Part shown: one piece after another, positions 11,481 through 22,000 of the stretch
Layout of the letters: each line of letters begins with the position of its first letter
Position numbering within the stretch: position 1 is the stretch's first letter
Origin: Sebastes aleutianus
Lineage: Eukaryota; Chordata; Actinopteri; Perciformes; Sebastidae
Reading direction: 5' to 3'
DNA length: 64,000 nt
Assembly (NCBI GenBank): GCA_916700875.1
Contig: CAKAKS010000039.1
Span: forward strand, 27,956,815-28,020,814
Program-made: the position numbers and the translations under genes
Notes under the pieces: model-generated
Databases searched by the model: none
What the model was told of the DNA's origin: nothing
What the model saw: only the letters and a program-made list of their open reading frames with translations

Positions 11481-11559
11481 TGCCAAAATGATCGTGACAA
11501 TCAGTGGTGCCCCTACCCTGGGATATCATTTAAAAATGGAAGTTTGATAAGTGATCACG

Positions 11560-11790
11560 ATTTATTACCTCTGCCGAGGCCGAAGGCCTAGGAAGGAGGT
11601 TATGTTTTCACCGGCGTTGGTTTGTTTGTTTGTTGGTTTGTACGTTTGGAGGATAACTCCAAAAGTCCGCAACGGATTTGAATTAAATTTGTTGGAGGGG
11701 TGGGGTGTGGCACAATGAACAATCCATTAGATTTTGGTGGGGATCCGGATCATGATCCGGCTTCAGGAATTTTTTTTAATAACTCCGCTC
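11560..11790 (+). repeat. dispersed short repeat (CCTCTGCCGAGG family)
   Basis: It begins with the hairpin-like CCTCTGCCGAGGCCGAAGG, followed by AGGAGGTTATGTTTTCACC, a GTTTGTTTGTTTGTTGG run, and near the end TTTTGGTGGGGATCCGGATC. I recognise this order as a common dispersed repeat of fish and marine-animal genomes, but cannot give a library name with confidence. Confidence 0.6.
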
Positions 11791-12494
11791 AGCCTGTGCA
11801 TCAACACCACAGGCTTTAAGACAAGCGCAGTGTAACTGATGACGCGTTCATGCCGCGTCACCCTGCCTCTTTCATTCTGCTTGCAGAGAGAGGGACAGAG
11901 AGAGAGCGGGGTACACCTGTAGATTCAGTGTTTTTTCACATTAAACTCTGTGAAATTATAGTTGAGTTCAACCAAGGCACACTTGGTGATTGTTGGAAAG
12001 AATAATGACGACTGTTTAGGTGAGTTTTACTTTGTTTCTGTCCAGTTTGAATTAAGTTTTTTACGCTGCTCCGCTACGTACAGCTGATCTCAACATAAAC
12101 AAAAATACACGTGGATGATGGCACAAGCTGAACGTAGAGGGGGGGGCAATTGTACTCGGGCAGCTTGGCGGAGGTCTGCGCTCTCTGAGTGCAATTCTAG
12201 TTTATATTTAAGTTTTGTTATGGTGAACATGGTCTGCATCATGATTAGGATTCATAATGTAGATATGGAGTGTAACAATTGTGCAAGAGCTGCCACTGGC
12301 TTTATTTCCACACTTTGCTAATTTACACAATCTATATACGCAAGTGGTGAAGATGTGCCGAGAAGGCTGAGTGTGTGTGGCGCACCGCGGTGTCTCCAGT
12401 GCGCTCTAATACTTGCATCGGATAGCTGTTTGCAGTTTGTCTATATACACTGTATCTGTCCCTATCAAATAAACCATAAATAAATAAAGGCTTC
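11791..12494. other. no gene recognised
   Basis: Nothing identifiable beyond a short GAGA tract at about 11885-11915 and a GGGGGGG run near 12139. Confidence 0.4.
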
Positions 12495-12679
12495 ACAGAT
12501 GAAGCACAACTCTACAAGAGAATGTTATAAAATGGTTATATAATGTTGTACAGCAGAGGGTGCTCTTTGGCCAGATCAGATATAGGTTTTGAAGCTGCCA
12601 CATCACCAGTGCAGAGCAGAACTGCAAGTCTGGAAAAGATATGGGAGGAGATGTAAAACCTCTTTTTCATGTTTAGACA

Positions 12680-12751
12680 GGCTTGTTGGTCTAGGGGTAT
12701 GATTCTCGCTTAGGGTGCGAGAGGTCCCGGGTTCAAATCCCGGACAAGCCC
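12680..12751 (+). tRNA. tRNA-Pro (anticodon AGG), copy 1
   Basis: A 72-nt cloverleaf without intron. The acceptor stem GGCTTGT pairs with ACAAGCC. The A box is TGGTCTAGGGG, the B box GGTTCAAATCC. The anticodon stem CTCGC/GCGAG encloses loop TTAGGGT with anticodon AGG at 12712-12714. A TTTT Pol III terminator follows a few bases downstream. All helices pair fully, so the gene looks functional. The body is identical to the copies at 14546 and 16322. Confidence 0.96.
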
Positions 12752-12884
12752 TGCTTTTAAGCACTGGGGTTCATCGAGACAATAGCCAGGACATACATGA
12801 AACAATCAACTGTATGTTGTAGCACACAGTTTACACAAGCTAATTAGCTGCATATTACTACAGCTATGGACAACTGTACAGGAA

Positions 12885-12956
12885 GACTTGTTGGTGTAGG
12901 AGTAGGATTTTCACTTTCGGTGTAAGAGGTTCTGGGTTCAAATCCTGGATGAACCC
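12885..12956 (+). pseudogene. decayed tRNA-Pro copy 1
   Basis: It aligns over 72 nt with the intact gene upstream and keeps the B box GGTTCAAATCC and a TTTT run downstream. The acceptor stem GACTTGT no longer pairs properly with ATGAACC and the D arm is altered. The anticodon position reads CGG. It is probably a relic of an older duplication, preceding the triplication. Confidence 0.75.
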
Positions 12957-13395
12957 TCTTTTAACCTCTTGGGGTCATTTCTGAAACAAAATGTGTTTAA
13001 CATGACTGCAACCTTTGACTTGCAACCAAATCATTAGCGACAACCTTTTCAAACAAATGTATCCACTCGTGGTATGGAAGAGGAAAGCACTAGGTTTGTG
13101 ACTGATCTTGCCACTCCAACTACATCACAGTGAATCACGCTCAGAGGGTGCTCTTTGACTAGATGAGATGTAGGACACATGCCACATCACCTGTTTGAAG
13201 AGTTTAATAACAGGTGCAGCTGCTTGGGCCCTGATAAAAATAGTGGTCTAAAAATGAACACATTAGATTTTTATTAATCAAGTAATAGCCTATGGCAAAT
13301 TCGGTACACACATCACTGAGCTATGTCTTACGGAAGAAGATTAGGGCCACATTTATTTAAGTTCAGAGTTTAATCTCAGGATTCTGACTTTAAAC

Positions 13396-14230
13396 ACGAC
13401 AAAAAAAACCTACTCAATAAACAAAATATCCTAACTTTCCCCCCTCACTACTTGCCAGTCCACAAGCCGTTCCCACGGCAACCACTCAACCTAGGGAGCA
13501 AAGGAATGCAGTGGGAGAGGCAATAACAGGAGACAAACGGGTAAACTTTCTAGTCATTACTCGAAGACCAAAGCTCGTGAAAGTGCATTCGCAACCACAT
13601 TTTCACGGCCTTTAATGTGTCGGATATCCGGATGATGAGACTGCAGGAACAGTGACCACCTAACCAGCCTCTGGTTAGGACATGGCAGATGTGCAGAAAG
13701 GTCAGTGGGTTGTGGTCTGTATAGACCAACACTGGTGTCACCCCAGACTCCACATAGACTGCAAAATGCTGTAGGGCCCAGATCAAGGAAAGGTCCTCCT
13801 ACTCAACCACCGAGTAGTTCAACTGATGCCTGTTGAACTTCTTGCATCAACACGGCTCCTGCTCCTTCATGGCTCGTATCCACCTGCAACACTAAAGGCT
13901 GGTCAAAACTGGGGGCAGCCAGCACTGGTGCTGAACACCAGAGAGACTTGACATTACCAAATGCTTCCTAGCACTCTGTTGACCACACAAACTGAGCCCC
14001 GGCCTTCAGCAAGTCAGAAATCGGTGCCACAACAGAAGAAACATTCTTACAGAAACAACGGTAATATCCCACCATCCCAAGAAATCTCATGAGCTCCTTT
14101 TTAGTTGCATGCCGCGAAAACTGCTCAATTGCTCAACTGCCAACACTTTGGCATGCACAGGAGCCACACTCCCTCGTCCGACCATCCGACCCAGGGTGCA
14201 AGATTTACTGTGAGCTTCGTGACACATATC
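13396..14230 (-). mobile_element. Ty3/gypsy LTR retrotransposon pol relic, copy 1
   Basis: On the minus strand the order is reverse transcriptase end (KKELMRFLGMVGYYR near 14100-14050), connection, then the RNase H core (WALQHFAVYVESGVTPVLVY followed by TDHNPLTFLH, 13786-13690). In-frame stops and frame changes break it. No LTR is seen in this copy. It is near-identical in layout to the relic at 14959-16010 because both lie in tandem units. Confidence 0.82.
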
Positions 14231-14545
14231 TTCTGCAATAATAATAAATTAACATTAAATTTAGATACAAAAAGACAGGCATTTATGTGAAAACTATACA
14301 GTTATTCTAGACTTATGGATTACGCAAATCACAATGAGACATACGGCAGATGTTGATGTCAGATACCCAAAACAACATCACAGATGAAGCACAACTCTAC
14401 AAGAGAATGTTGTACAGCAGAGGGTGCTCTTTGGCCAGATAAGATATAGGTCTTGAAGCTGCCACATCACCAGTGCAGAGCAAAGCTGCAGGTCTGGAAA
14501 GAACAGGGGAGGCGATGTAAAACCTCTAGTTTCATACTTTGGACA

Positions 14546-14617
14546 GGCTTGTTGGTCTAGGGGTATGATTCTCGCTTAGGGTGCGAGAGGTCCCGGGTTC
14601 AAATCCCGGACAAGCCC
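14546..14617 (+). tRNA. tRNA-Pro (anticodon AGG), copy 2
   Basis: The 72-nt body is identical to copy 1; the anticodon is at 14578-14580 and a TTTT terminator follows. Immediate flanks differ from copy 1 at roughly one base in ten (for example AGATAAGATATAGGTCTTG here against AGATCAGATATAGGTTTTG), so identity of the body suggests selection or gene conversion. Confidence 0.96.
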
Positions 14618-14750
14618 TGCTTTTAAGCACTGGGCTTCATCGAGACAATAGCCAGGACATACATGAAACAATCAAAAGTATGTTGTAGCACATAGTTTAC
14701 ACAAGCTAATTAGCTGCATATTACTACAGCTATGGACAACTGTACAGGTG

Positions 14751-14822
14751 GAGTTGTTGGTGTAGGAGTAGGATTTTCACTTTAGGTGTAAGAGGTTTTG
14801 GGTTCAAATCCTGGATGAACCC
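14751..14822 (+). pseudogene. decayed tRNA-Pro copy 2
   Basis: It differs from the decayed copy at 12885 at three positions I can see; the anticodon position reads AGG here. Acceptor-stem mismatches remain. The B box and the TTTT run persist. Confidence 0.75.
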
Positions 14823-14958
14823 TCTTTTAACCTCTTGGGGTCAGTTCTGAAACAAAATGTGTTTAACATGACTACAGTCTTTGACTTGCAACCAAATCAT
14901 TAGCTACAACTTTTTCAAACAAATGTATCCACTCGTGGCATGGAAGAGGAAAGCACTA

Positions 14959-16010
14959 GGCACACAGGGCCCATGTGTTGCCAGAGTTGCTAATGATCCC
15001 AGATTTTGCCATTTCACTGTCAACCTTCTGCGACCCCCATCTCCAAGACAGCAGTCACTTAAGCCAAATAACAGGCAGACGGGGCAGAGGGGGTCGTCAC
15101 ACATCCCCCCCCGTAAAACGTGGGTCCACAGGATGTCCGTCACTACAATAAAAAAGATGATTAACAACAAAAAAAACCTACTCAATAAACTTAATATCAT
15201 AACTTCCCCCCCTCACTATTTGCCAGTCCACAAGCCATTCCCATGGCAACCACTCAACCTAGGGAGCAAAGGAATGCAGTGGGAGAGGCAATAACAGGAG
15301 ACAAACGGGTAAACTTTCTAGTCATTACTCTAAGACCAAAGCTCGCGAAAGTGCATCTGCAACCACATTTTCACGGCCTTTAATGTGTCGGATGTCCAGA
15401 TCATGAGACTGCAGGAACAGTGACCACCTAACCAGCCTCTGGTTAGGACATGGCAGATGTGCAGAAAGGTCAGTGGGTTGTGGTCTGTATAGACCAACAC
15501 TGGTGTCACCCCGGACTTCACATAGACTGCAAAATGCTGTAGGGCCCAGATCAAGGAAAGGTCCTCCTACTCAACCACCGACTAGCTCAACTGATGCCTG
15601 TTGAACTTCTTGCATCAACACGGCTCCTGCGCCTTCATGGCTCGTATCCACCTGCAACACTAAAGGCTGGTCAAAACTGGGGGCAGCCAGCACTGGTGCT
15701 GAACACCAGAGAGACTTGACATTACCAAAAGCTTCCTAGCACTCTGTTGACCACACAAACTGAGCCCCGGCCTTCAGCAAGTCAGTAATCGGTGCCACAA
15801 TAGAAGACAAATTCTTACAGAAACAACGGTAATATCCCACCATCCCAAGAAATCTCGTGAGCTCCTTTTTAGTTGCATGCCGCGAAAACTGCTCAACTGC
15901 TCAACTGCTCAACTGCCAACACTTTGGCATGCACAGGAGCCACACTCCCTCGTCCGACCATCCGACCCAGGGTGCAAGATTTACTGTGAGCTTCGTGACA
16001 CATATCTTCT
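14959..16010 (-). mobile_element. Ty3/gypsy relic, copy 2, with polypurine tract and partial 3' LTR
   Basis: Minus-strand RT and RNase H sequences (about 15950-15330) match copy 1 but also carry breaks. Downstream in the element's sense, a G8 polypurine tract (complement of 15104-15112) is followed by TGTGTGACGACCC, which looks like the start of a 3' LTR. The LTR is truncated at about 14959, where tandem-unit sequence resumes. This copy thus keeps more of the 3' end than copy 1. Confidence 0.8.
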
Positions 16011-16321
16011 GCAATAATAATAAATTAACATTAAATTTAGATACAAAAAGACAGGCATTTATGTGAAAACTATACAGTTATTCTAGACTTATGGATTACG
16101 CAAATCACAATGAGACATACGGCAGATGTTGATGTCAGATACCCAAAACAACATCACAGATGAAGCACAACTCTACAAGAGAATGTTGTACAGCAGAGGG
16201 TGCTCTTTGGCCAGATAAGATATAGGTCTTGAAGCTGCCACATCACCAGTGCAGAGCAAAGCTGCAGGTCTGGAAAGAACAGGGGAGGAGATCTAATACC
16301 TCTAGTTTCATACTTTGGACA

Positions 16322-16393
16322 GGCTTGTTGGTCTAGGGGTATGATTCTCGCTTAGGGTGCGAGAGGTCCCGGGTTCAAATCCCGGACAAGCCC
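16322..16393 (+). tRNA. tRNA-Pro (anticodon AGG), copy 3
   Basis: The 72-nt body is identical to the other two copies; the anticodon is at 16354-16356 and a TTTT terminator follows. This unit has no gypsy relic. Confidence 0.96.
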
Positions 16394-16526
16394 TGCTTTT
16401 AAGCACTGGGCTTCATCGAGACAATAGCCAGGGCATACATGAAACAATCAACTGTCTGTTGTAGCACACAGTTTATACAAGTTAATTAGCTGCATAATAC
16501 TACAGCTATGGACAACTGTACAGGTA

Positions 16527-16585
16527 GCCTTGTTGGAGTAGGATTTTCACTTTAGGTGTAAGAGGTTCAAATTGTAGATGAACCC
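16527..16585 (+). pseudogene. decayed tRNA-Pro copy 3, with internal deletions
   Basis: It matches the other decayed copies but has lost bases in the D arm and in the T arm, where the B box is destroyed. It cannot fold as a tRNA. Confidence 0.75.
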
Positions 16586-17399
16586 TCTTTTAACCTCTTG
16601 GGGTCATTTCTTAAACAAAATGTGTTTTACATGACTGCAGCCTTTGACTTGCAACCAAATCATTAGCTACAACTTTTTCAAACAAATGTATCCACTCGTG
16701 GCATGGAAGAGGAAAGCACTAGGTTTGTGACTGATCTTGCCACTCCAACTACATCACAGTGAATCACGCTCAGAGGGTGCTGTTTTGCTAGATGAGATGT
16801 AGGACACATGCCACATCACCTGTTTGAAGAGTTTAATAACAGGTGCAGCTGCTTGGGCCCTGATAAAAATAGTGGTCTAAAAATAAACACATTTGATTTT
16901 TATTAATCAAGTAATAGCCTATGGCAAATTCGGTACACACATCACTGAGCTATGTCTTAAGGAAGAAGATTAGGGCCACATTTATTTAAGTTCAGAGTTT
17001 AATCTCAGCATTCTGACTTTAAACTCAGAACTCATATACATTTTTCACATTTGGTCCTAATCTTGTTCCGCACAGATTGGAGGTGTTGGATTTAAAAGAA
17101 GATACCATCTAAGGGGAACCAAGGATGTAAAATAAAGATGCTCTCAGGTATTTGATATTTTTAAAATCTGTCTGAGTATCCCAAATATATGGAAATGCAA
17201 CAGTAAATCAGTGGAGGACCCTGTTAATGTTGTCAAGATGGAGCTAATTTTAAGTACTCTATATTATGTTCGGTAGTTAACGATACATCATATTTTATAA
17301 AATGCATGATTGGATTTACATGTTAAATCTAGATTTGAAAAGTAACGAGTTGTAAAATAAATGCAGTGGAGTAAAAAGTACAGTGCTTTACTCTAAAAG

Positions 17400-17893
17400 A
17401 GGAACTACATTTTCAAATTGCATATGTTATTCTTGTGGTCTAAGACAGTCCAAAAACAAATACTAGTAAACATGAACAACTCTCTCCCAAATCCAAAAAA
17501 CTAGAGTGCTAAAATTCAAGTTTGTGATGTCAAAGGGTTTAAATTGTGGAAGTGCTCCATAAATAATGCATTGGGAGAGATGCTCTAGATGACACTGAGA
17601 GCACCCAGGGGAATGATCTGAGTATATAGGAACATTTTCTGTTTCAGAACTGACTACAGTAGAATAAAGCTCATTTGGGTATAAAAAATAAAACGGTCAT
17701 TATGTGGGTACACAAAATCAGTCTCCCATTCATTATAGAAGTTCCAGACTTTATACCCAATGACATCACAAGTTTGAGTTTTAGCACTCTAGTTTTTGGA
17801 TTTGGGAGAGTTTTTCATGTTTACTAATATTTTTTGGAGTGTCTTAGACCATAGGAATAACATGTATGCATTTTGAAAATGGGTGTATTTCCT
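17400..17893. mobile_element. MITE with long terminal inverted repeats
   Basis: The left end AGGAACTACATTTTCAAA is mirrored by GGTGTATTTCCT at the right. Inverted similarity extends about 150 bp inward: CCCAAATCCAAAAAACTAGA near 17490 is mirrored by TCTAGTTTTTGGATTTGGG near 17790. About 200 bp of unpaired middle remain. There is no coding capacity. Class not assigned. Confidence 0.75.
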
Positions 17894-17912
17894 ATTTAAT
17901 TTAAATGGAATG

Positions 17913-18140
17913 GAAGTAAGATAAGATAAGATAAGATAAGATTTTCCTTTATTAGTCCCGCAGTTGGGACATTTGCAGTGTACAGCAGAAAAGGGGATAG
18001 TGCAAAAAAACAAGATGCATCAGCTAACACAGTAAAAAAGAGCTAAACAAAGTGTAACAAATTATGAACAATTTAAATAGAAGGAAGAATAAAAATAGGA
18101 GCAGTATATACAGTATTGACAATAAACAGACCATTAACAA
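17913..18140 (-). mobile_element. LINE 3' end with (TTATC)n tail
   Basis: On the minus strand the sequence ends GGGACTAATAAAGGAAAATC followed by about five TTATC units (complement of 17915-17940). A LINE 3' terminus ending in a short microsatellite of this kind is common in fish L2/CR1-type elements. No ORF remains. Confidence 0.5.
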
Positions 18141-18422
18141 CATTGCACAAGTGGAAAATGATATTGCACAGTGAGAATGAATGAATGAATGAAATTCCAA
18201 CTGAAAATATCAGGTTATTGTCAGTTTTTTGGTGTGTAAGTGGTCTACGGGGATATAAAGAGTATAAAGTAAGATTAAAGGAAAATACTCAGGAAAAGTA
18301 CAAGTGCCTCAGTAATTACAGTAGCCTAATTGAGTTAATGTAGGCCTACTTAGTTGCATGCCACCACTGATCATAGTCCTATGCAGGAACTTAACCAGAA
18401 TCTTTTATTTTGAAAACAGCAG

Positions 18423-18527
18423 ACCGGAAGTAGTTGTTGGCAGACTATCGCTGCTATCCAGCTAGCTCATTAGCTGGTTAGCTCATCTGAACCAAAACCC
18501 AACGTTTGCAGCCGAGGAGGGGGTCAG
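18423..18527 (+). promoter_or_regulatory. bbs2: candidate bbs2 promoter and non-coding first exon
   Basis: ACCGGAAGTA at 18423-18432 is a consensus ETS/GABPA site, typical of TATA-less broadly expressed genes. The DNA to GTCAG at 18527 is followed by a good donor, GTGAGAGT. A pyrimidine-rich acceptor (CTCTTGGCTCTGATTAG, ending 18900) lies 18 bp before the start codon. Together they suggest a short 5'UTR exon spliced to the exon bearing the ATG. This is inference; no transcript evidence is available here. Confidence 0.45.
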
Positions 18528-18711
18528 GTGAGAGTGTTTGCACAACGTGTTACGGTGTGATCTCGTGTGTTTTAGTTTGAGTTGTTTCCGGCAACATTGC
18601 AGCCAGTGACGTGGTGTCGTTTTGTTGTATAATTGTCATTATTTTGCAGTAAACCATTAAACCAGAGAGAGATTAGCCAGATGAACAGCTTTAGCTAGCT
18701 TGCCACTCTGT

Positions 18712-18724
18712 GTTGCTAGGCAAC
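18712..18724 (+). promoter_or_regulatory. bbs2: candidate RFX X-box
   Basis: GTTGCTAGGCAAC is a perfect inverted repeat that fits the X-box consensus RYYNYY-N(1-3)-RRNRAC with a 1-nt spacer. It lies 195-207 bp upstream of the bbs2 start codon. RFX factors drive many ciliary genes, including BBS genes in several animals, through X-boxes close to the start. Confidence 0.65.
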
Positions 18725-18918
18725 AGGACTCTCCACTGGGTGTCTGGTAAAGCCTGTAATTACATTAGTGAGGCAAAACCACGCTTTGTCACCTGACAGC
18801 CTGTTATGTGCTTATTTTCACAAATTACTATCTAAAAAGAACTGAAATATTAAAGTGCCTCCTGCTGGCTGTCTGCTTGTCTTCTCTTGGCTCTGATTAG
18901 GGATCTACAGTAGGCACC

Positions 18919-19035
18919 ATGTTGGTCCCCATATTCACACTGAAGCTGAACCACAAGATCAACCCTCGCATGGTGACTGTTGGGAAATTTGATGGAGTCC
19001 ACCCATGCCTTACTGCAGCCACACAGGCTGGAAAG
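18919..19035 (+). CDS. bbs2: bbs2 coding exon 1
   Basis: Residues 1-39. Start chosen because MLVPIFTLKLNHKI is the conserved N-terminus. Donor GTGAGG, phase 0. Confidence 0.96.
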
Positions 19036-22000
19036 GTGAGGGGATGAACATGTAGAATACAAAAATAAAGAAAAAGAATGATCATACCAGAGTGGACAGT
19101 CAGAAACAAGTAGTATTTACATACAATGAAAAGCGTAAGAAAAATAAATTGTCAACACTTGATGCCTTGATTTACATATTCGAAAAGGAGTGAGAAGAAG
19201 TATAAACTTATTTAATCCCACCCCTTCTCCATAAGTCAATTATTCATTATTAACCAGCTTCCTTATTGAGCCATACAATTACATTTTCCTAAATTTGTCT
19301 AACTATAATGAATGAACATTTTCACTGTTCCAACATATATTTGGTGAATTCGTAATGAGCAAAAACTAGATTGTATAGCATGGTTGCTCTCTGAGTAGTG
19401 AGTGCATGCTAAATAATTTTCTCTGGTATTTATTTACAAATCCCATGTTTTTGTGGCCTTGTTATAACATTGTGGAAAGAGAGTAACCATATTCTGAACT
19501 TTTACTTACACATAGTTTCTGTATTCTCCCACGTTACCTGCCTGATATCAAACAGAATTGAGTGGGCAGATTCAAAGGTCTGGACCCAGGCAACCACTTT
19601 ACAATACTTCCCCACATCTCTTATAGATTTCACTCATTACAACACACGTTCACTTTGGATTATAGAATACCTCTCTTACTTTTAATGCTTACTATACGTC
19701 ATACTTTATATGTTTCCACCTCATGCCCTGAATTATCTCTGTTTCTCTCGAAAAGGTTTTTATCCATAACCCCCATGCTCGTGGTCAGCGACCTGTGGCC
19801 CACCGACTGAGCCAGAGCACACAAGACTCTGACATCTCACTCCTCAACATCAACCAGGCAGTCACTTGTCTGACGGCAGGAACGCTCGGACCAAACACCA
19901 CTGGGGACACACTGTTGGTGGGATCCCAGACCAACCTGCTGGCCTATGATGTCCATGACAATGCTGATATATTCTACAGAGAGGTGAGTGGAACTGAGGA
20001 GAATAAGTGGAGGGATACATTTGGATGTAGTGGTAGGTCTTACCAGGAGTGGAGTCTAAGACGATGAAACAATGAACACTGTATATTGCTTGTTATCACT
20101 TAACACAGGTGTTTTTTGTAAAAAAAAAGTTCTGCTTAACCCTTAAATGCATGCCTCGGGTCTTAAGCAAACCGGGACTACATTACACCACTAGATGACA
20201 CAATCAAACACTCAACACCATGGTAGTCCACAAACTATTTGTTTTTCAACAGTGTCCTGGTGCCAAAAATGATAAAAAGCATTGTTATTTTAATGTTCTA
20301 AAAAGTTTATAATGTTGGTAAACCCCAAGGTATGGAAGAGTGTTACATTGTTTTATTGTGTTGTCCTCTTTGACCTGATGATGGCACTGTTGTCTCACTG
20401 TTACTATGAATAAATACAGACACAATGATGACAAAGTTTGTTTTTAGCTCTCTGTCACAGAAACAAAATGGTGCAGCACCTGGGTATCAGGTATAGATGC
20501 ATAGCAGTATTTTCTTTGATATTGGAGGGTTTTAATGTGACAGCTGCTCTGGAAATGAAGATCTACCTGAGACTACTGATGGTGAGGAATTAGTTTTTGT
20601 GCCATTTATGAATCAGATCATTTAAAGGCAGAACTGGAGCATGAGAAACAGTCAAGATACTGTCCAAGTAGTGGTCCCAAGAGAAGTTGGGACTGATGAG
20701 GGAACCTCATATGATTATCTCAACTGCCTTGATCTTGCTGCTATATACGAGCAAGTAGTTTTCCTGGCCAAATTGCCAACTTGGGAAGCCAGAAGATCTC
20801 ACAAGTGTTGCAACATGTACAACCATGTTGCAATGATGATTGCAAGCAAGCGACTGTGACTTGTGAGTGCTGATTAATTTGGCTTTGGTAGGTGTTGGTC
20901 TATGAGAAGTTACAGTAGGCTATGTGTAAGATAGTACAGTGTAAACATGAAATAGAACATATTATGCCAAAATATATTATTGAGTTCTTGCCAAAATAAA
21001 AATCATGGTAAAAATAAATCATAAATGGCAAAAATATTTTTTTTGTGTTTGCTATTGTAAGTAATTCCTTCCCAAAAGTTTACAAGCAATATGATTTGAA
21101 TATATGGCTTGAAGCTGGGGGAAGCAGCATTTTCTTTGCCCAATTTTTGGCATTATTGGGCAACTCCATAATCTTTCAGCATATTGTAATTCAAGTGATA
21201 CCTCAGGGTAGGCAGTTTTCTGGAAAAGGCACAACAAACCTCCCCCGCCTGAATTTGGAAATAAAGCCTTGCTCTTGCAGCTCTCCTCTCTCCCCTCTCT
21301 GTCCTAAACCCCTCCCACCAGACGAGCACAGGCATATGCATCTGCTCCATAGAGTAACCTGTACAAGTACTAGTCATTCATTTCAAACATCATCCCGATC
21401 ATCATTTTGATCCTGATGCCGTTATATAGCAGCAATTCTATGCTAATTACCATCCTGTTTTCTTTGTAGACTTGTGGGCCTGTACAGCCCTTTGAGATGA
21501 CGTACTGTGATTTGAGGCTCTGGCAAGCTAAAATATCAGAAAAGCGTTTTAGATGTAGAGAGAAAATGCTGCTATTAATTTAACTCTCTGCTAACCGTAG
21601 ACGTTGTGCTGCAGTGGCGAGCAGAAGACTATTAGCTAACTAAAAACAACATTTTCTCTCCATCTCTGAAACACTTCGCTGATAATGTCAGACTCTCTTC
21701 TTGATAAGTCCTTCTTCCTTTTTTAGGGTTACTTTGTATCTTGCAGGATATATGTGCATCTGCATTTGTAGAACAGCCAATAGGAACGCTCTCTCTCTGA
21801 AATGACCTGTGACTTGCCAAAGTCTCCTGTCACGGACTAGATTTTCTAAAGCCTGAAAACAAGAGAGGAAGTCTCGTTTTCTCTCAGAACATTTGAATTA
21901 CAATATGATGAAAGGTTATTATGGATTTTTTGCCCAATGATGCCACAAATATACTGCCTACCCCAGTTTTAATCTGAGTACGTTGCTGAAGACTGATTCC

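Larger units (their letters stand above)
12495..17035 (+). repeat. tandem segmental triplication carrying tRNA-Pro genes
   Basis: Three units start with CAGATGAAGCACAACTCTAC at about 12497, 14380 and 16156. Corresponding tRNA starts are 1866 and 1776 bp apart. Every unit has the order: flank with CAGAGGGTGCTCTTTGGCCA, intact tRNA-Pro, decayed tRNA-Pro about 205 bp further on, then TTTGACTTGCAACCAAATCA. Units 1 and 3 continue with a segment (13098-13395 and 16723-17030) that unit 2 lacks. Units 1 and 2 then carry a Ty3/gypsy relic that unit 3 lacks. The mosaic implies duplication plus later deletion or exchange. Confidence 0.9.

Noticed and set aside
12885..12956. Second tRNA-Pro as a functional gene
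   Set aside because: The acceptor stem has several mismatches and the D arm is altered; the homologous copy at 16527 has even lost its B box.
14881..15294. 137-codon plus-strand frame
   Set aside because: It runs antisense through the gypsy LTR and tail and includes tandem-unit flank; a chance open frame.
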